64,000 bases of DNA. Origin: Annona cherimola. Its lineage: Eukaryota; Streptophyta; Magnoliopsida; Magnoliales; Annonaceae. The first letter of the stretch is position 1; each line of letters opens with the position of its first letter. The stretch covers positions 51,012,012-51,076,011 of the forward strand of contig CM059971.1 of the NCBI GenBank assembly GCA_030490835.1, given 5' to 3'. The notes under the pieces were generated by a model. The model ran no database searches and was not told the DNA's origin. It worked only from the letters and a program-made list of their open reading frames with translations. This document shows positions 12,601 through 25,886 of this stretch, one piece after another. Both the position numbers and the translations under genes were made by a program.

Positions 12601-14338
12601 ACGAAAGGAACTTCAATGAACAACAATTAACAACAATCCCTTTATTTCATATACATTCGAACGACATAGGATGACCTTAAAGGCATTGAAATCGAATCAA
12701 ATGAATTGAGTTTGATAGAATGAACTTTAATTAGCTAGAATTGAGTACAACTCAATCTAATTGACAGGATTTGACTTTAAGGAGAACGAGTATACTTTAA
12801 CGCATTTCAATAGATTTAGAACAACTGAATTGGACGAAAGGAACTTCAATGAACATCAATTAACAACAATCCCTTTATTTCATATACATTCGAACGACAT
12901 AGGATGACCTTAAAGGCATTGAAATCGAATCAAATGAAGTGAGTTTGATAGAATGTACTTTAATTAGCTAGAATTGAGTACAACTCAATCTAATTGACAG
13001 GATTTGACTTTAAGAAGAACGAGTATACTTTAACGCATTCCAATAGATTTAGAACAACTGAATTGGACGAAAGGAACTTCAATCAACAACAATTAACAAC
13101 AATCCCTTGATTTCATTTACATTCGAACGACATAGGATGACCTTGAAGGAATTGAAATCGAATCAAATGAACTGAGTTTGATAGAATGAACTTTAATTAG
13201 CTAGAATTGAGTACAACTCAATCTAATTGACTTGATTTGAATGTAAGGAGAACGAGTAAACTTTAACGCATTCGAATAAATTCAAAACAACTGAATTGGA
13301 CGAAAGGAACTTCAATCAAAACCAATTAACAACAATCCCTTGATTTCATTTACATTCGAACGACATAGGATGACCTTGAAGGAATTGAAATCGAATCTAA
13401 TGAATTGAGTTTGATAGAATGAACTTTGATTAGCTAAAATTGAGTACAACTCAATCTAATTGACTTGATTTGAATGTAAGGAGAACGAGTAAACTTTAAC
13501 GCATTCGAATAAATTCAAAACAACTGAATTGGACGAAAGGAACTTTAATCAAAACCAATTAACAACAATCCCTTGATTTCATTTACATTCGAACGACATA
13601 GGATGACCTTGAAGGAATTGAAATCGAATCTAATGAATTGAGTTTGATAGAATGAACTTTAATTAGCTAGAATTGAGTACAACTCAATCTAATTGACTTG
13701 ATTTGACCGTAAGGAGAACGAGTAAAGTTTAACGCATTCCAATAGATTCCGAACAACTGAATCGGAAGAAAGGAACTTCCATCAACAACAGTTAACAACA
13801 ATCCCTTGATTTCATTTACATTCTAACGACAACGGATGACCTTAAAGGCATTCATATCGAATGAAATGAATTGAGTTTGATAGAATGAACTTTGATTACT
13901 TAGAATTTAGTAGAACTCAATCTAATTTACTTGATTTGACTGTAAGTAGAACGAGTAAACTTGAAAGCATTCCAATAGATTCAAAACAACTGAATTGGAC
14001 GAAAGGAACTTCAATGAACAACAATTAACAACAATCCCTTTATTTCATATACATTCGAACGACATAGGATGACCTTAAAGGCATTGAAATCGAATCAAAT
14101 GAATTGAGTTTGATAGAATGAACTTTAATTAGCTAGAATTGAGTACAACTCAATCTAATTGACAGGATTTGACTTTAAGGAGAACGAGTATACTTTAACG
14201 CATTCCAATAGATTTAGAACAACTGAATTGGACGAAAGGAACTTCAATCAACAACAATTAACAACAATCCCTTGATTTCATTTACATTCGAACGACATAG
14301 GATGACCTTGAAGGCATTGAAATCGAATCAAATGAACT
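9679..14338 (+). repeat. Block depleted of c and d, rich in hybrid monomers
   Basis: Twenty monomers: 9679 (e with a c/d-like head), 9912 f, 10145 a, 10378 (b joined to e), 10611 f, 10844 a, 11077 (b head, d body with GTAAGAAGAAC), 11310 e, 11543 f, 11776 a, 12009 b, 12242 e, 12475 f, 12708 (a head, f tail), 12941 a, 13174 (a head, b body), 13407 b, 13640 e, 13873 f, 14106 a. No intact c appears and d only as a hybrid, so the local order is mostly a-b-e-f. All starts stay on the 233-bp grid. Confidence 0.78.
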
Positions 14339-15736
14339 GAGTTTGATAGAATGAATTTTAATTAGCTAGAATTGAGTACAACTCAATCTAATTGACTTGA
14401 TTTGACTTCAAGGAGAACGAGTATACTTTAACGCATTCCAATAGATTTAGAACAACTGAATTGGACGAAAGGAACTTCAATCAACAACAATTACCAACAA
14501 TCCCTTGATTTCATTTATATTCGAACGACATAGGATGACCTTGAAGGAATTGAAATCGAATCTAATGAATTGAGTTTGATAGAATGAACTTTGATTAGCT
14601 AAAATTGAGTACAACTCAATCTAATTGACTTGATTTGAATGTAAGGAGAACGAGTAAACTTTAACGCATTCGAATAAATTCAAAACAACTGAATTGGACG
14701 AAAGGAACTTCAATCAAAACCAATTAACAACAATCCCTTGATTTCATTTACATTCGAACGACATAGGATGACCTTGAAGGAATTGAAATCGAATCTAATG
14801 AATTGAGTTTGATAGAATGAACTTTGATTAGCTAAAATTGAGTACAACTCAATCTAATTGACTTGATTTGAATGTAAGGAGAACGAGTAAACTTTAACGC
14901 ATTCGAATAAATTCAAAACAACTGAATTGGACGAAAGGAACTTCAATCAAAACTAATTAACAACAATCCCTTGATTTCATTTACATTCGAACGACATAGG
15001 ATGACCTTGAAGGAATTGAAATCGAATCTAATGAATTGAGTTTGATAGAATGAACTTTAATTAGCTAGAATTGAGTACAACTCAATCTAATTGACTTGAT
15101 TTGACCGTAAGGAGAACGAGTAAAGTTTAACGCATTCCAATAGATTCCGAACAACTGAATCGGAAGAAAGGAACTTCCATCAACAACAGTTAACAACAAT
15201 CCCTTGATTTCATTTACATTCTAACGACAACGGATGACCTTAAAGGCATTCATATCGAATGAAATGAATTGAGTTTGATAGAATGAACTTTGATTACTTA
15301 GAATTTAGTAGAACTCAATCTAATTTACTTGATTTGACTGTAAGTAGAACGAGTAAACTTGAAAGCATTCCAATAGATTCAAAACAACTGAATTGGAAGA
15401 AAGGAACTTCAATGAACAACAATTAACAACAATCCCTTTATTTCATATACATTCGTACGACATAGGATGACCTTAAAGGCATTGAAATCGAATCAAATGA
15501 ATTGAGTTTGATAGAATGAACTTTAATTAGCTAGAATTGAGTACAACTCAATCTAATTGACAGGATTTGACTTTAAGGAGAACGAGTATACTTTAACGCA
15601 TTCCAATAGATTTAGAACAACTGAATTGGACGAAAGGAACTTCAATCAACAACAATTAACAACAATCCCTTGATTTCATTTACATTCGAACGACATAGGA
15701 TGACCTTGAAGGCATTGAAATCGAATCAAATGAACT
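14339..15736 (+). repeat. Second copy of the a-b-b-e-f-a block
   Basis: Monomers start at 14339 (a), 14572 (b), 14805 (b), 15038 (e), 15271 (f) and 15504 (a). Order, length and private variants match 1-1,398. This begins the second copy of the large duplication. Confidence 0.86.
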
Positions 15737-16435
15737 GAGTTTGATAGAATGAATTTTAATTAGCTAGAATTGAGTACAACTCAATCTAATTGACTTGATT
15801 TGACTTCAAGGAGAACGAGTATACTTTAACGCATTCCAATAGATTTAGAACAACTGAATTGGACGAAAGGAACTTCAATCAACAACAATTACCAACAATC
15901 CCTTGATTTCATTTATATTCGAACGACATAGGATGACCTTGAAGGAATTGAAATCGAATCTAATGAATTGAGTTTGATAGAATGAACTTTGATTAGCTAA
16001 AATTGAGTACAACTCAATCTAATTGACTTGATTTGAATGTAAGGAGAACGAGTAAACTTTAACGCATTCGAATAAATTCAAAACAACTGAATTGGACGAA
16101 AGGAACTTCAATCAAAACCAATTAACAACAATCCCTTGATTTGATTTACATTCGAACGACAACGGATGACCTTAAAGGCTTTGAAGTCGAATCAAATGAA
16201 TTGAGTTTGATAGAATGAACTTTGATTAGTTATAATTAAGTATAACTCAATCTAATTGACTTGATTTGACTGTAAGGAGAACGAGTAAACTTTAACGCAT
16301 TCCGATAGATTCAAAACAATTGAATTGGAAGAAAGGAACTTCAATCAACAACAATTAACAATAATCCCTTGATTTCATTTACATTCGTACGACAACGGAT
16401 GACCTTAAAGGCATTGAAATCGAATCAAATAAATT
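15737..16435 (+). repeat. Three monomers a-b-c, copy of 2,331-3,029
   Basis: Monomers start at 15737, 15970 and 16203, with a constant offset of 13,406 from 2331, 2564 and 2797. Confidence 0.85.
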
Positions 16436-18074
16436 GAGTTGATAGAATGAACTTTGATTACTTAGAATTTAGTAGAACTCAATCTAATTTACTTGATTTT
16501 ACTGTAAGTAACGAGTAAACTTGAAAGCATTCCAATAGATTCAAAACAACTGAATTGGACGAAAGGAACTTCAATGAACAACAATTAACAACAATCCCTT
16601 TATTTCATATACATTCGAACGACATAGGATGACCTTAAAGGCATTGAAATCGAATCAAATGAATTGAGTTTGATAGAATGAACTTTAATTAGCTAGAATT
16701 GAGTACAACTCAATCTAATTGACTTGATTTGACTTCAAGGAGAACGAGTATACTTTAACGCATTCCAATAGATTGAGAACAAACAAACTGAATTGGACGA
16801 AAGGAACTTCAATCAACAACAATTACCAACAATCCCTTTATTTCATTTACATTCGAACGACATAGGATGACCTTGAAGGAATTGAAATCGAATCTAATGA
16901 ATTGAGTTGATAGAATGAACTTTGATTAGCAAGAATTGGAGTACAACTCAATCTAATTGACTTGATTTGAATGTAAGGAGAAACGAGTAAACTTTAACGC
17001 ATTCGAATAAATTCAAAACAAACTGAATTGGACGAAAGGAACTTCAATCACAACCAATTAACAACAATCCCTTGATTTGATTTACATTCGAACGACAACG
17101 GATGACCTTAAAGGCTTTGAAGTCGAATCAAATGAATTGAGTTTGATAGAATGAACTTTGATTAGTTATAATTAAGTATAACTCAATCTAATTGGACTTG
17201 ATTTGACTGTAAGGAGAACGAGTAAACTTTAACGCATTCCGATAGATTCCAAAACAACTGAATTGGAAGAAAGGAACTTCAATCAACAACAATTAACAAT
17301 AATCCCTTGATTTCATTTACATTCGTACGACAACGGATGACCTTAAAGGCATTCAAATCGAATCAAATGAATTGAGTTTGATAGAATGAACTTTTGATTA
17401 GTTAGAATTGAGTAGAACTCAAACTAATTGACTTGATTTGACTGTAAGTAGAACGAGTAAACTTATAAAGCATTACAATAGATTCAAAACAACTGAATTG
17501 GACGAAAGGAACTTCGATGAACAATAATTAACAACAATCCCTTTATTTCATTTCCATTCGAACGACATGGGATGACCTTAAAGGCATTGAAATCGAATCA
17601 AATTAATTGAGTTTGATAGAATGAACTTTAATTAGCTAGAATTGAGTACAACTCAATCTAATTGACTTGATTTGACCGTAAGGAGAACGAGTAAAGTTTA
17701 ACGCATTCCAATAGATTCCGAACAACTGAATCGGACGAAAGGAACTTCCATCAACAACAGTTAACAACAATCCCTTGATTTCATTTACATTCTAACGACA
17801 ACGGATGACCTTAAAGGCATTCATATCGAATGAAATGAATTGAGTTTGATAGAATGAACTTTGATTACTTAGAATTTAGTAGAACCTCAATCTAATTTAC
17901 TTGATTTTACTGTAAGTAGAACGAGTAAACTTGAAAGCATTCCAATAGATTCAAAACAACTGAATAGGACGAAAGGAACTTCAATGAACAACAATTAACA
18001 ACAATCCCTTATTTCATATACATTCGAACGACATAGGATGACCTTAAAGGCATTGAAATCGAATCAAATGAATT
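16436..18074 (+). repeat. Seven monomers f-a-b-c-d-e-f with clustered small indels
   Basis: Monomers start at 16436, 16666, 16904, 17139, 17374, 17609 and 17842, with lengths of 230, 238, 235, 235, 235, 233 and 233 instead of a steady 233. Against the counterpart at 3,030-4,660 I find 13 indel sites: losses near 16440, 16510, 16907 and 18010; gains near 16781 (5 bp), 16938, 16982, 17020, 17194, 17250, 17394, 17465 and 17886. Their net sum of +8 equals the shift in offset from 13,406 to 13,414. Isolated substitutions at about 17051, 17736 and 17966 break otherwise constant words. The flanks match with no net indel. Confidence 0.85.
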
Positions 18075-21000
18075 GAGTTTGATAGAATGAACTTTAATTA
18101 GCTAGAATTGAGTACAACTCAATCTAATTGACTTGATTTGACTTCAAGGAGAACGAGTATACTTTAACGCATTCCAATAGATTTAGAACAACTGAATTGG
18201 ACGAAAGGAACTTCAATCAACAACAATTACCAACAATCCCTTGATTTCATTTACATTCGAACGACATAGGATGACCTTGAAGGAATTGAAATCGAATCTA
18301 ATGAATTGAGTTTGATAGAATGAACTTTGATTAGCAAGAATTGAGTACAACTCAATCTAATTGACTTGATTTGAATGTAAGGAGAACGAGTAAACTTTAA
18401 CGCATTCGAATAAATTCAAAACAACTGAATTGGACGAAAGGAACTTCAATCAAAACCAATTAACAACAATCCCTTGATTTGATTTACATTCGAACGACAA
18501 CGGATGACCTTAAAGGCTTTGAAGTCGAATCAAATGAATTGAGTTTGATAGAATGAACTTTGATTAGTTATAATTGAGTATAACTCAATCTAATTGACTT
18601 GATTTGACTGTAAGGAGAACGAGTAAACTTTAACGCATTCCGATAGATTCAAAACAACTGAATTGGAAGAAAGGAACTTCAATCAACAACAATTAACAAT
18701 AATCCCTTGATTTCATTTACATTCGTACGACAACGGATGACCTTAAAGGCATTCAAATCGAATCAAATGAATTGAGTTTGATAGAATGAACTTTGATTAG
18801 TTAGAATTGAGTAGAACTCAAACTAATTGACTTGATTTGACTGTAAGTAGAACGAGTAAACTTTAAAGCATTACAATAGATTCAAAACAACTGAATTGGA
18901 CGAAAGGAACTTCGATGAACAATAATTAACAACAATCCCTTTATTTCATTTCCATTCGAACGACATGGGATGACCTTAAAGGCAATAAAATCGAATCAAA
19001 TTAATTGAGTTTAATAGAATGAACTTTAATTGGCTAGAATTGAGTACAACTCAATCTAATTGACTTGATTTGACCGTAAGGAGAACGAGTAAAGTTTAAC
19101 GCATTCCAATAGATTCCGAACAACTGAATCGGAAGAAAGGAACTTCCATCAACAACAATTAACAACAATCCCTTGATTTCATTTACATTCTAATGACAAC
19201 GGATAACCTTAAAGGCATTCAAATCGAATGAAATGAATTGAGTTTGATAGAATGAACTTTGATTACTTAGAATTTAGTAGAACTCAATCTAATTTACTTG
19301 ATTTGACTGTAAGTAGAACGAGTAAACTTGAAAGCATTCCAATAGATTCAAAACAACTTAATTGGACGAAAGGAACTTCAATGAACAACAATTAACAACA
19401 ATCCCTTTATTTCATATACATTCGAACGACATAGGATGACCTTAAAGGCATTGAAATCGAATCAAATGAATTGAGTTTGATAGAATGAACTTTAATTAGC
19501 TAGAATTGAGTACAACTCAATCTAATTGACTTGATTTGACTTCAAGGAGAACGAGTATACTTTAACGCATTCCAATAGATTTAGAACAACTGAATTGGAC
19601 GAAAGGAACTTCAATCAACAACAATTAACAACAATCCCTTGATTTCATTTACATTCGAACGACATAGGATGACCTTGAAGGCATTGAAATCGAATCAAAT
19701 GAACTGAGTTTGATAGAATGAACTTTAATTAGCTAGAATTGAGTACAACTCAATCTAATTGACTTGATTTGACTTCAAGGAGAACGAGTATACTTTAACG
19801 CATTCCAATAGATTTAGAACAACTGAATTGGACGAAAGGAACTTCAATCAACAACAATTACCAACAATCCCTTGATTTCATTTACATTCGAACGACATAG
19901 GATGACCTTGAAGGAATTGAAATCGAATCTAATGAATTGAGTTTGATAGAATGAACTTTGATTAGCTAAAATTGAGTACAACTCAATCTAATTGACTTGA
20001 TTTGAATGTAAGGAGAACGAGTAAACTTTAACGCATTCGAATAAATTCAAAACAACTGAATTGGACGAAAGGAACTTCAATCAAAACCAATTAACAACAA
20101 TCCCTTGATTTCATTTACATTCGAACGACATAGGATGACCTTGAAGGAATTGAAATCGAATCTAATGAATTGAGTTTGATAGAATGAACTTTGATTAGCA
20201 AGAATTGAGTACAACTCAATCTAATTGACTTGATTTGAATGTAAGGAGAACGAGTAAACTTTAACGCATTCGAATAAATTCAAAACAACTGAATTGGACG
20301 AAAGGAACTTCAATCAAAACCAATTAACAACAATCCCTTGATTTGATTTACATTCGAACGACAACGGATGACCTTAAAGGCTTTGAAGTCGAATCAAATG
20401 AATTGAGTTTGATAGAATGAACTTTGATTAGTTATAATTGAGTATAACTCAATCTAATTGACTTGATTTGACTGTAAGGAGAACGAGTAAACTTTAACGC
20501 ATTCCGATAGATTCAAAACAATTGAATTGGAAGAAAGGAACTTCAATCAACAACAATTAACAATAATCCCTTGATTTCATTTACATTCGTACGACAACGG
20601 ATGACCTTAAAGGCATTCAAATCGAATCAAATGAATTGAGTTTGATAGAATGAACTTTGATTAGTTAGAATTGAGTAGAACTCAAACTAATTGACTTGAT
20701 TTGACTGTAAGTAGAACGAGTAAACTTTAAAGCATTACAATAGATTCAAAACAACTGAATTGGACGAAAGGAACTTCGATGAACAATAATTAACAACAAT
20801 CCCTTTATTTCATTTCCATTCGAACGACATGGGATGACCTTAAAGGCATTGAAATCGAATCAAATTAATTGAGTTTGATAGAATGAACTTTAATTAGCTA
20901 GAATTGAGTACAACTCAATCTAATTGACTTGATTTGACCGTAAGGAGAACGAGTAAAGTTTAACGCATTCCAATAGATTCCGAACAACTGAATCGGAAGA

Positions 21001-22501
21001 AAGGAACTTCCATCAACAACAGTTAACAACAATCCCTTGATTTCATTTACATTCTAACGACAACGGATGACCTTAAAGGCATTCATATCGAATGAAATGA
21101 ATTGAGTTTGATAGAATGAACTTTGATTACTTAGAATTTAGTAGAACTCAATCTAATTTACTTGATTTTACTGTAAGTAGAACGAGTAAACTTGAAAGCA
21201 TTCCAATAGATTCAAAACAACTGAATTGGACGAAAGGAACTTCAATGAACAACAATTAACAACAATCCCTTTATTTCATATACATTCGAACGACATAGGA
21301 TGACCTTAAAGGCATTGAAATCGAATCAAATGAATTGAGTTTGATAGAATGAACTTTAATTAGCTAGAATTGAGTACAACTCAATCTAATTGACAGGATT
21401 TGACTTTAAGGAGAACGAGTATACTTTAACGCATTCCAATAGATTTAGAACAACTGAATTGGACGAAAGGAACTTCAATCAACAACAATTAACAACAATC
21501 CCTTGATTTCATTTACATTCGAACGACATAGGATGACCTTGAAGGCATTGAAATCGAATCAAATGAACTAAGTTTGATAGAATGAACTTTAATTAGCTAG
21601 AATTGAGTACAACTCAATCTAATTGACTTGATTTGACTTCAAGGAGAACGAGTATACTTTAACGCATTCCAATAGATTTAGAACAACTGAATTGGACGAA
21701 AGGAACTTCAATCAACAACAATTACCAACAATCCCTTGATTTCATTTACATTCGAACGACATAGGATGACCTTGAAGGAATTGAAATCGAATCTAATGAA
21801 TTGAGTTTGATAGAATGAACTTTGATTAGCTAAAATTGAGTACAACTCAATCTAATTGACTTGATTTGAATGTAAGGAGAACGAGTAAACTTTAACGCAT
21901 TCGAATAAATTCAAAACAACCGAATTGGACGAAAGGAACTTCAATCAAAACCAATTAACAACAATCCCTTGATTTCATTTACATTCGAACGACATAGGAT
22001 GACCTTAAAGTCATTGAAATCGAATCAAATGAATTGAGTTTGATAGAACGAACTTTAATTAGCTAGAATTGAGTACAACTCAATCTAATTGACTTGATTT
22101 GACTTTAAGGAGAATGAGTATACTTTAACGCATTCCAATAGATTTAGAACAACTGAATTGGACGAAAGGAACTTCAATCAACAACAATTAACAACAATCC
22201 CTTGATTTCATTTACATTCGAACGACATAGGATGACCTTGAAGGCATTGAAATCGAATCTAATGAATTGAGTTTGATAGAATGAACTTTGATTAGTTATA
22301 ATTGAGTATAACTCAATCTAATTGACTTGATTTGACTGTAAGGAGAACGAGTAAACTTTAACGCATTCCGATAGATTCAAAACAACTGAATTGGAAGAAA
22401 GGAACTTCAATCAACAACAATTAACAATAATCCCTTGATTTCATTTACATTCGTACGACTACGGATGACCTTAAAGGCATTCAAATCGAATCAAATGAAT
22501 T
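18075..22501 (+). repeat. Second copy of 4,661-9,087
   Basis: Offset is constant at 13,414. Hexamer at 18,075-19,472, eight-monomer block at 19,473-21,336, then a-a-b-a-c from 21,337. Rare variants are shared with the first copy, for example GAATTGAGTTTAATAG at the e monomer (5593 and 19007) and AACTAAGTTTG (8152 and 21566). Confidence 0.87.
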
Positions 22502-22626
22502 GAGTTTGATAGAATGAACTTTGTTTAGTTAGAATTGAGTAGAACTCAAACTAATTAACTTGATTTCATTTACATTCGAACGACATAGGATGACCTTAAA
22601 GGCATTGAAATCGAATCAAATGAATT
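22502..22626 (+). repeat. Truncated d-type monomer, copy 2
   Basis: The same 108-bp loss as at 9088, with the same CTTGATTT joint (22559-22566) and the same flanking monomers, so it was copied with the surrounding block rather than arising again. Confidence 0.9.
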
Positions 22627-22859
22627 CAGTTTGATAGAACGAACTTTAATTAGCTAGAATTGAGTACAACTCAATCTAATTGACTTAATTTGATTTTAAG
22701 GAGAATGAGTATACTTTAACGCATTCCAATAGATTTAGAACAACTGAATTGGACGAAAGGAACTTCAATCAACAACAATTAACAACAATCCCTTGATTTC
22801 ATTTACATTCGAACGACATAGGATGACCTTGAAGGCATTGAAATCGAATCTAATGAATT
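22627..22859 (+). repeat. Single a monomer between truncated copy and 11-mer
   Basis: An a-type monomer beginning CAGTTTGATAG, the counterpart of 9213. It carries ACTTAATTTG where its counterpart reads ACTTGATTTG. Confidence 0.8.
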
Positions 22860-25419
22860 GAGTTTGATAGAATGAACTTTGATTAGTTATAATTGAGTAT
22901 AACTCAATCTAATTGACTTGATTTGACTGTAAGGAGAACGAGTAAACTTTAACGCATTCCGATAGATTCAAAACAACTGAATTGGAAGAAAGGAACTTCA
23001 ATCAACAACAATTAACAATAATCCCTTGATTTCATTTACATTCGTACGACTACGGATGACCTTAAAGGCATTCAAATCGAATCAAATGAATTGAGTTTGA
23101 TAGAATGAACTTTGTTTAGATAGAATTGAGTAGAACTCAAACTAATTAACTTGATTTGACTGTAAGTAGAACGAGTAAACTTTAAAGCATTACAATAGAT
23201 TCAAAACAACTGAATTGGACGAAAGAACTTAAATGAACAATAATCAACAACAATCCCTTTATTTCATTTCCATTCGAACGACATGGGATGACCTTAAAGG
23301 CATTGAAATCGAATCAAATTAATTGAGTTTGATAGAATGAACTTTAATTAGCTAGAATTGAGTACAACTCAATCTAATTGACTTGATTTGACCGTAAGGA
23401 GAACGAGTAAAGTTTAACGCATTCCAATAGATTCCGAACAACTAAATCGGAAGAAAGGAACTTCCATCAACAACAGTTAACAACAATCCCTTGATTTCAT
23501 TTACATTCTAACGACAACGGATGACCTTAAAGGCATTCATATCGAATGAAATGAATTGAGTTTGATAGAATGAACTTTGATTACTTAGAATTTAGTAGAA
23601 CTCAATCTAATTTACTTGATTTTACTGTAAGTAGAACGAGTAAACTTGAAAGCATTCCAATAGATTCAAAACAACTGAATTGGACGAAAGGAACTTCAAT
23701 GAACAACAATTAACAACAATCCCTTTATTTCATATACATTCGAACGACATAGGATGACCTTAAAGTCATTGAAATCGAATCAAATGAATTGAGTTTGATA
23801 GAATGAACTTTAATTAGCTAGAATTGAGTACAACTCAATCTAATTGACTTGATTTGACTTCAAGGAGACCGAGTATACTTTAACGCATTCCAATAGATTT
23901 AGAACAACTGAATTGGACGAAAGGAACTTCAATCAACAACAATTACCAACAATCCCTTTATTTCATTTACATTCGAACGACATAGGATGACCTTGAAGGA
24001 ATTGAAATCGAATCTAATGAATTGAGTTTGGTAGAATGAACTTTGATTAGCAAGAATTGAGTACAACTCAATCTAATTGACTTGATTTGAATGTAAGGAG
24101 AACGAGTAAACTTTAACGCATTCCAATAAATTCCGAACAACTGAATTGGACGAAAGGAACTTCAATCAACAACAATTAACAACAATCCCTTGATTTCATT
24201 TACATTCGAACGACAGCGGATGACCTTAAAGGCATTCAAATCGAATCAAATGAATTGAGTTTGATAGAATGAACTTTGATTACTTAGAATTTAGTAGAAC
24301 TCAAACTATTTGACTTGATTTGACTGTAAGGAGAACGAGTAAACTTTAACGCATTCCAATAGATTCCGAACAACTGAATTGGAGAAAGGAACTTCCATCA
24401 ACAACAATTAACCACAATCCCTTGATTTCATTTACATTCGAACGACATAGGATGACATTGAAGGAATTGAAATCGAATCTAATGAATTGAGTTTGATAGA
24501 ATGAACTTTGATTAGCAAGAATTGAGTACAACTCAATCTAATTGACTTGATTTGAATGTAAGGAGAACGAGTAAACTTTAACGCATTCCAATAAATTCCG
24601 AACAACTGAATTGGACGAAAGGAACTTCAATCAACAACAATTAACAACAATCCCTTGATTTCATTTACATTCGAACGACAGCGGATGACCTTAAAGGCAT
24701 TCAAATCGAATCAAATGAATTGAGTTTGATAGAATGAACTTTGATTAGTTAGAATTGAGTAGAACTCAAACTAATTGACTTGATTTGACTGTAAGTAGAA
24801 CGAGTAAACTTTAAAGCATTACAATAGATTCAAAACAACTGAATTGGACGAAAGAACTTCAATGAACAATAATCAACAACAATCCCTTTATTTCATTTCC
24901 ATTCGAACGACATGGGATGACCTTAAAGGCATTGAAATCGAATCAAATTAATTGAGTTTGATAGAATGAACTTTAATTAGCTAGAATTGAGTACAACTCA
25001 ATCTAATTTACTTGATTTGACCGTAAGGAGAACGAGTAAAGTTTAACGCATTCCAATAGATTCCGAACAACTGAATCGGAAGAAAGGAACTTCCATCAAC
25101 AACAGTTAACAACAATCCCTTGATTTCATTTACATTCTAACGACAACGGATAACCTTAAAGGCATTCAAATCGAATGAAATGAATTGAGTTTGATAGAAT
25201 GAACTTTGATTACTTAGAATTTAGTAGAACTCAATCTAATTTACTTGATTTTACTGTAAGTAGAACGAGTAAACTTGAAAACATTCCAATAGATTCAAAA
25301 CAACTGAATTGGACGAAAGGAACTTCAATGAACAACAATTAACAACGATCCCTTTATTTCATATACATTCGAACGACATAGGATGACCTTAAAGGCATTG
25401 AAATCGAATCAAATGAATT
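22860..25419 (+). repeat. 11-monomer higher-order unit, 2,560 bp, solitary copy
   Basis: Monomers start at 22860 c, 23093 d (232 bp), 23325 e, 23558 f, 23791 a, 24024 b, 24257 f' (232 bp), 24489 b, 24722 d (232 bp), 24954 e and 25187 f. f' has an f head (ATTACTTAGAATTTAG) on a hybrid body with GAATTGGAGAAAGG, one base shorter than usual. The two d monomers have GAAAGAACTT, also one base short. Three 1-bp losses give 11 x 233 - 3 = 2,560. The same unit recurs at six other sites in the window. Confidence 0.9.
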
Positions 25420-25886
25420 GAGTTTGATAGAATGAACTTTAATTAGCTAGAATTGAGTACAACTCAATCTAATTGACTTGATTTGACTTTAAGGAGAACG
25501 AGTATACTTTAACGCATTCCAATAGATTTAGAACAACTGAATTGGACGAAAGGAACTTCAATCAACAACAATTAACAACAATCCCTTGATTTCATTTACA
25601 TTCGAACGACATAGGATGACCTTGAAGGCATTGAAATCGAATCTAATGAATTGAGTTTGATAGAATGAACTTTGATTAGTTATAATTGAGTATAACTCAA
25701 TCTAATTGACTTGATTTGACTGTAAGGAGAACGAGTAAACTTTAACGCATTCCGATAGATTCAAAACAACAGAATTGGAAGAAAGGAACTTCAATCAACA
25801 ACAGTTAACAAATAATCCCTTGATTTCATTTACATTCTAACGACAACGGATGACCTTAAAGGCATTCATATCGAATGAAATGAATT
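25420..25886 (+). repeat. Two monomers, a and a c/e hybrid
   Basis: 25420 is type a. 25653 begins as c (GTTATAATT, CCGATAGATTC) and ends as e (ACAGTTAACA, ATTCTAACG), with one extra A near 25811, making it 234 bp. Confidence 0.75.

Noticed and set aside
16436..18074. A seventh, diverged monomer family
   Set aside because: The order and diagnostic words are the ordinary f-a-b-c-d-e-f; only scattered small indels and a few substitutions differ, so local error or local mutation is the simpler view.
24346..24531. A 61-codon open frame on the minus strand, repeated at 38680, 41240, 43800, 51950, 57304 and 62659
   Set aside because: It lies across satellite monomers at the same point (1,486 bp in) of each 11-mer. 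It recurs only because the unit recurs and has no signal, domain or codon bias suggesting a protein.
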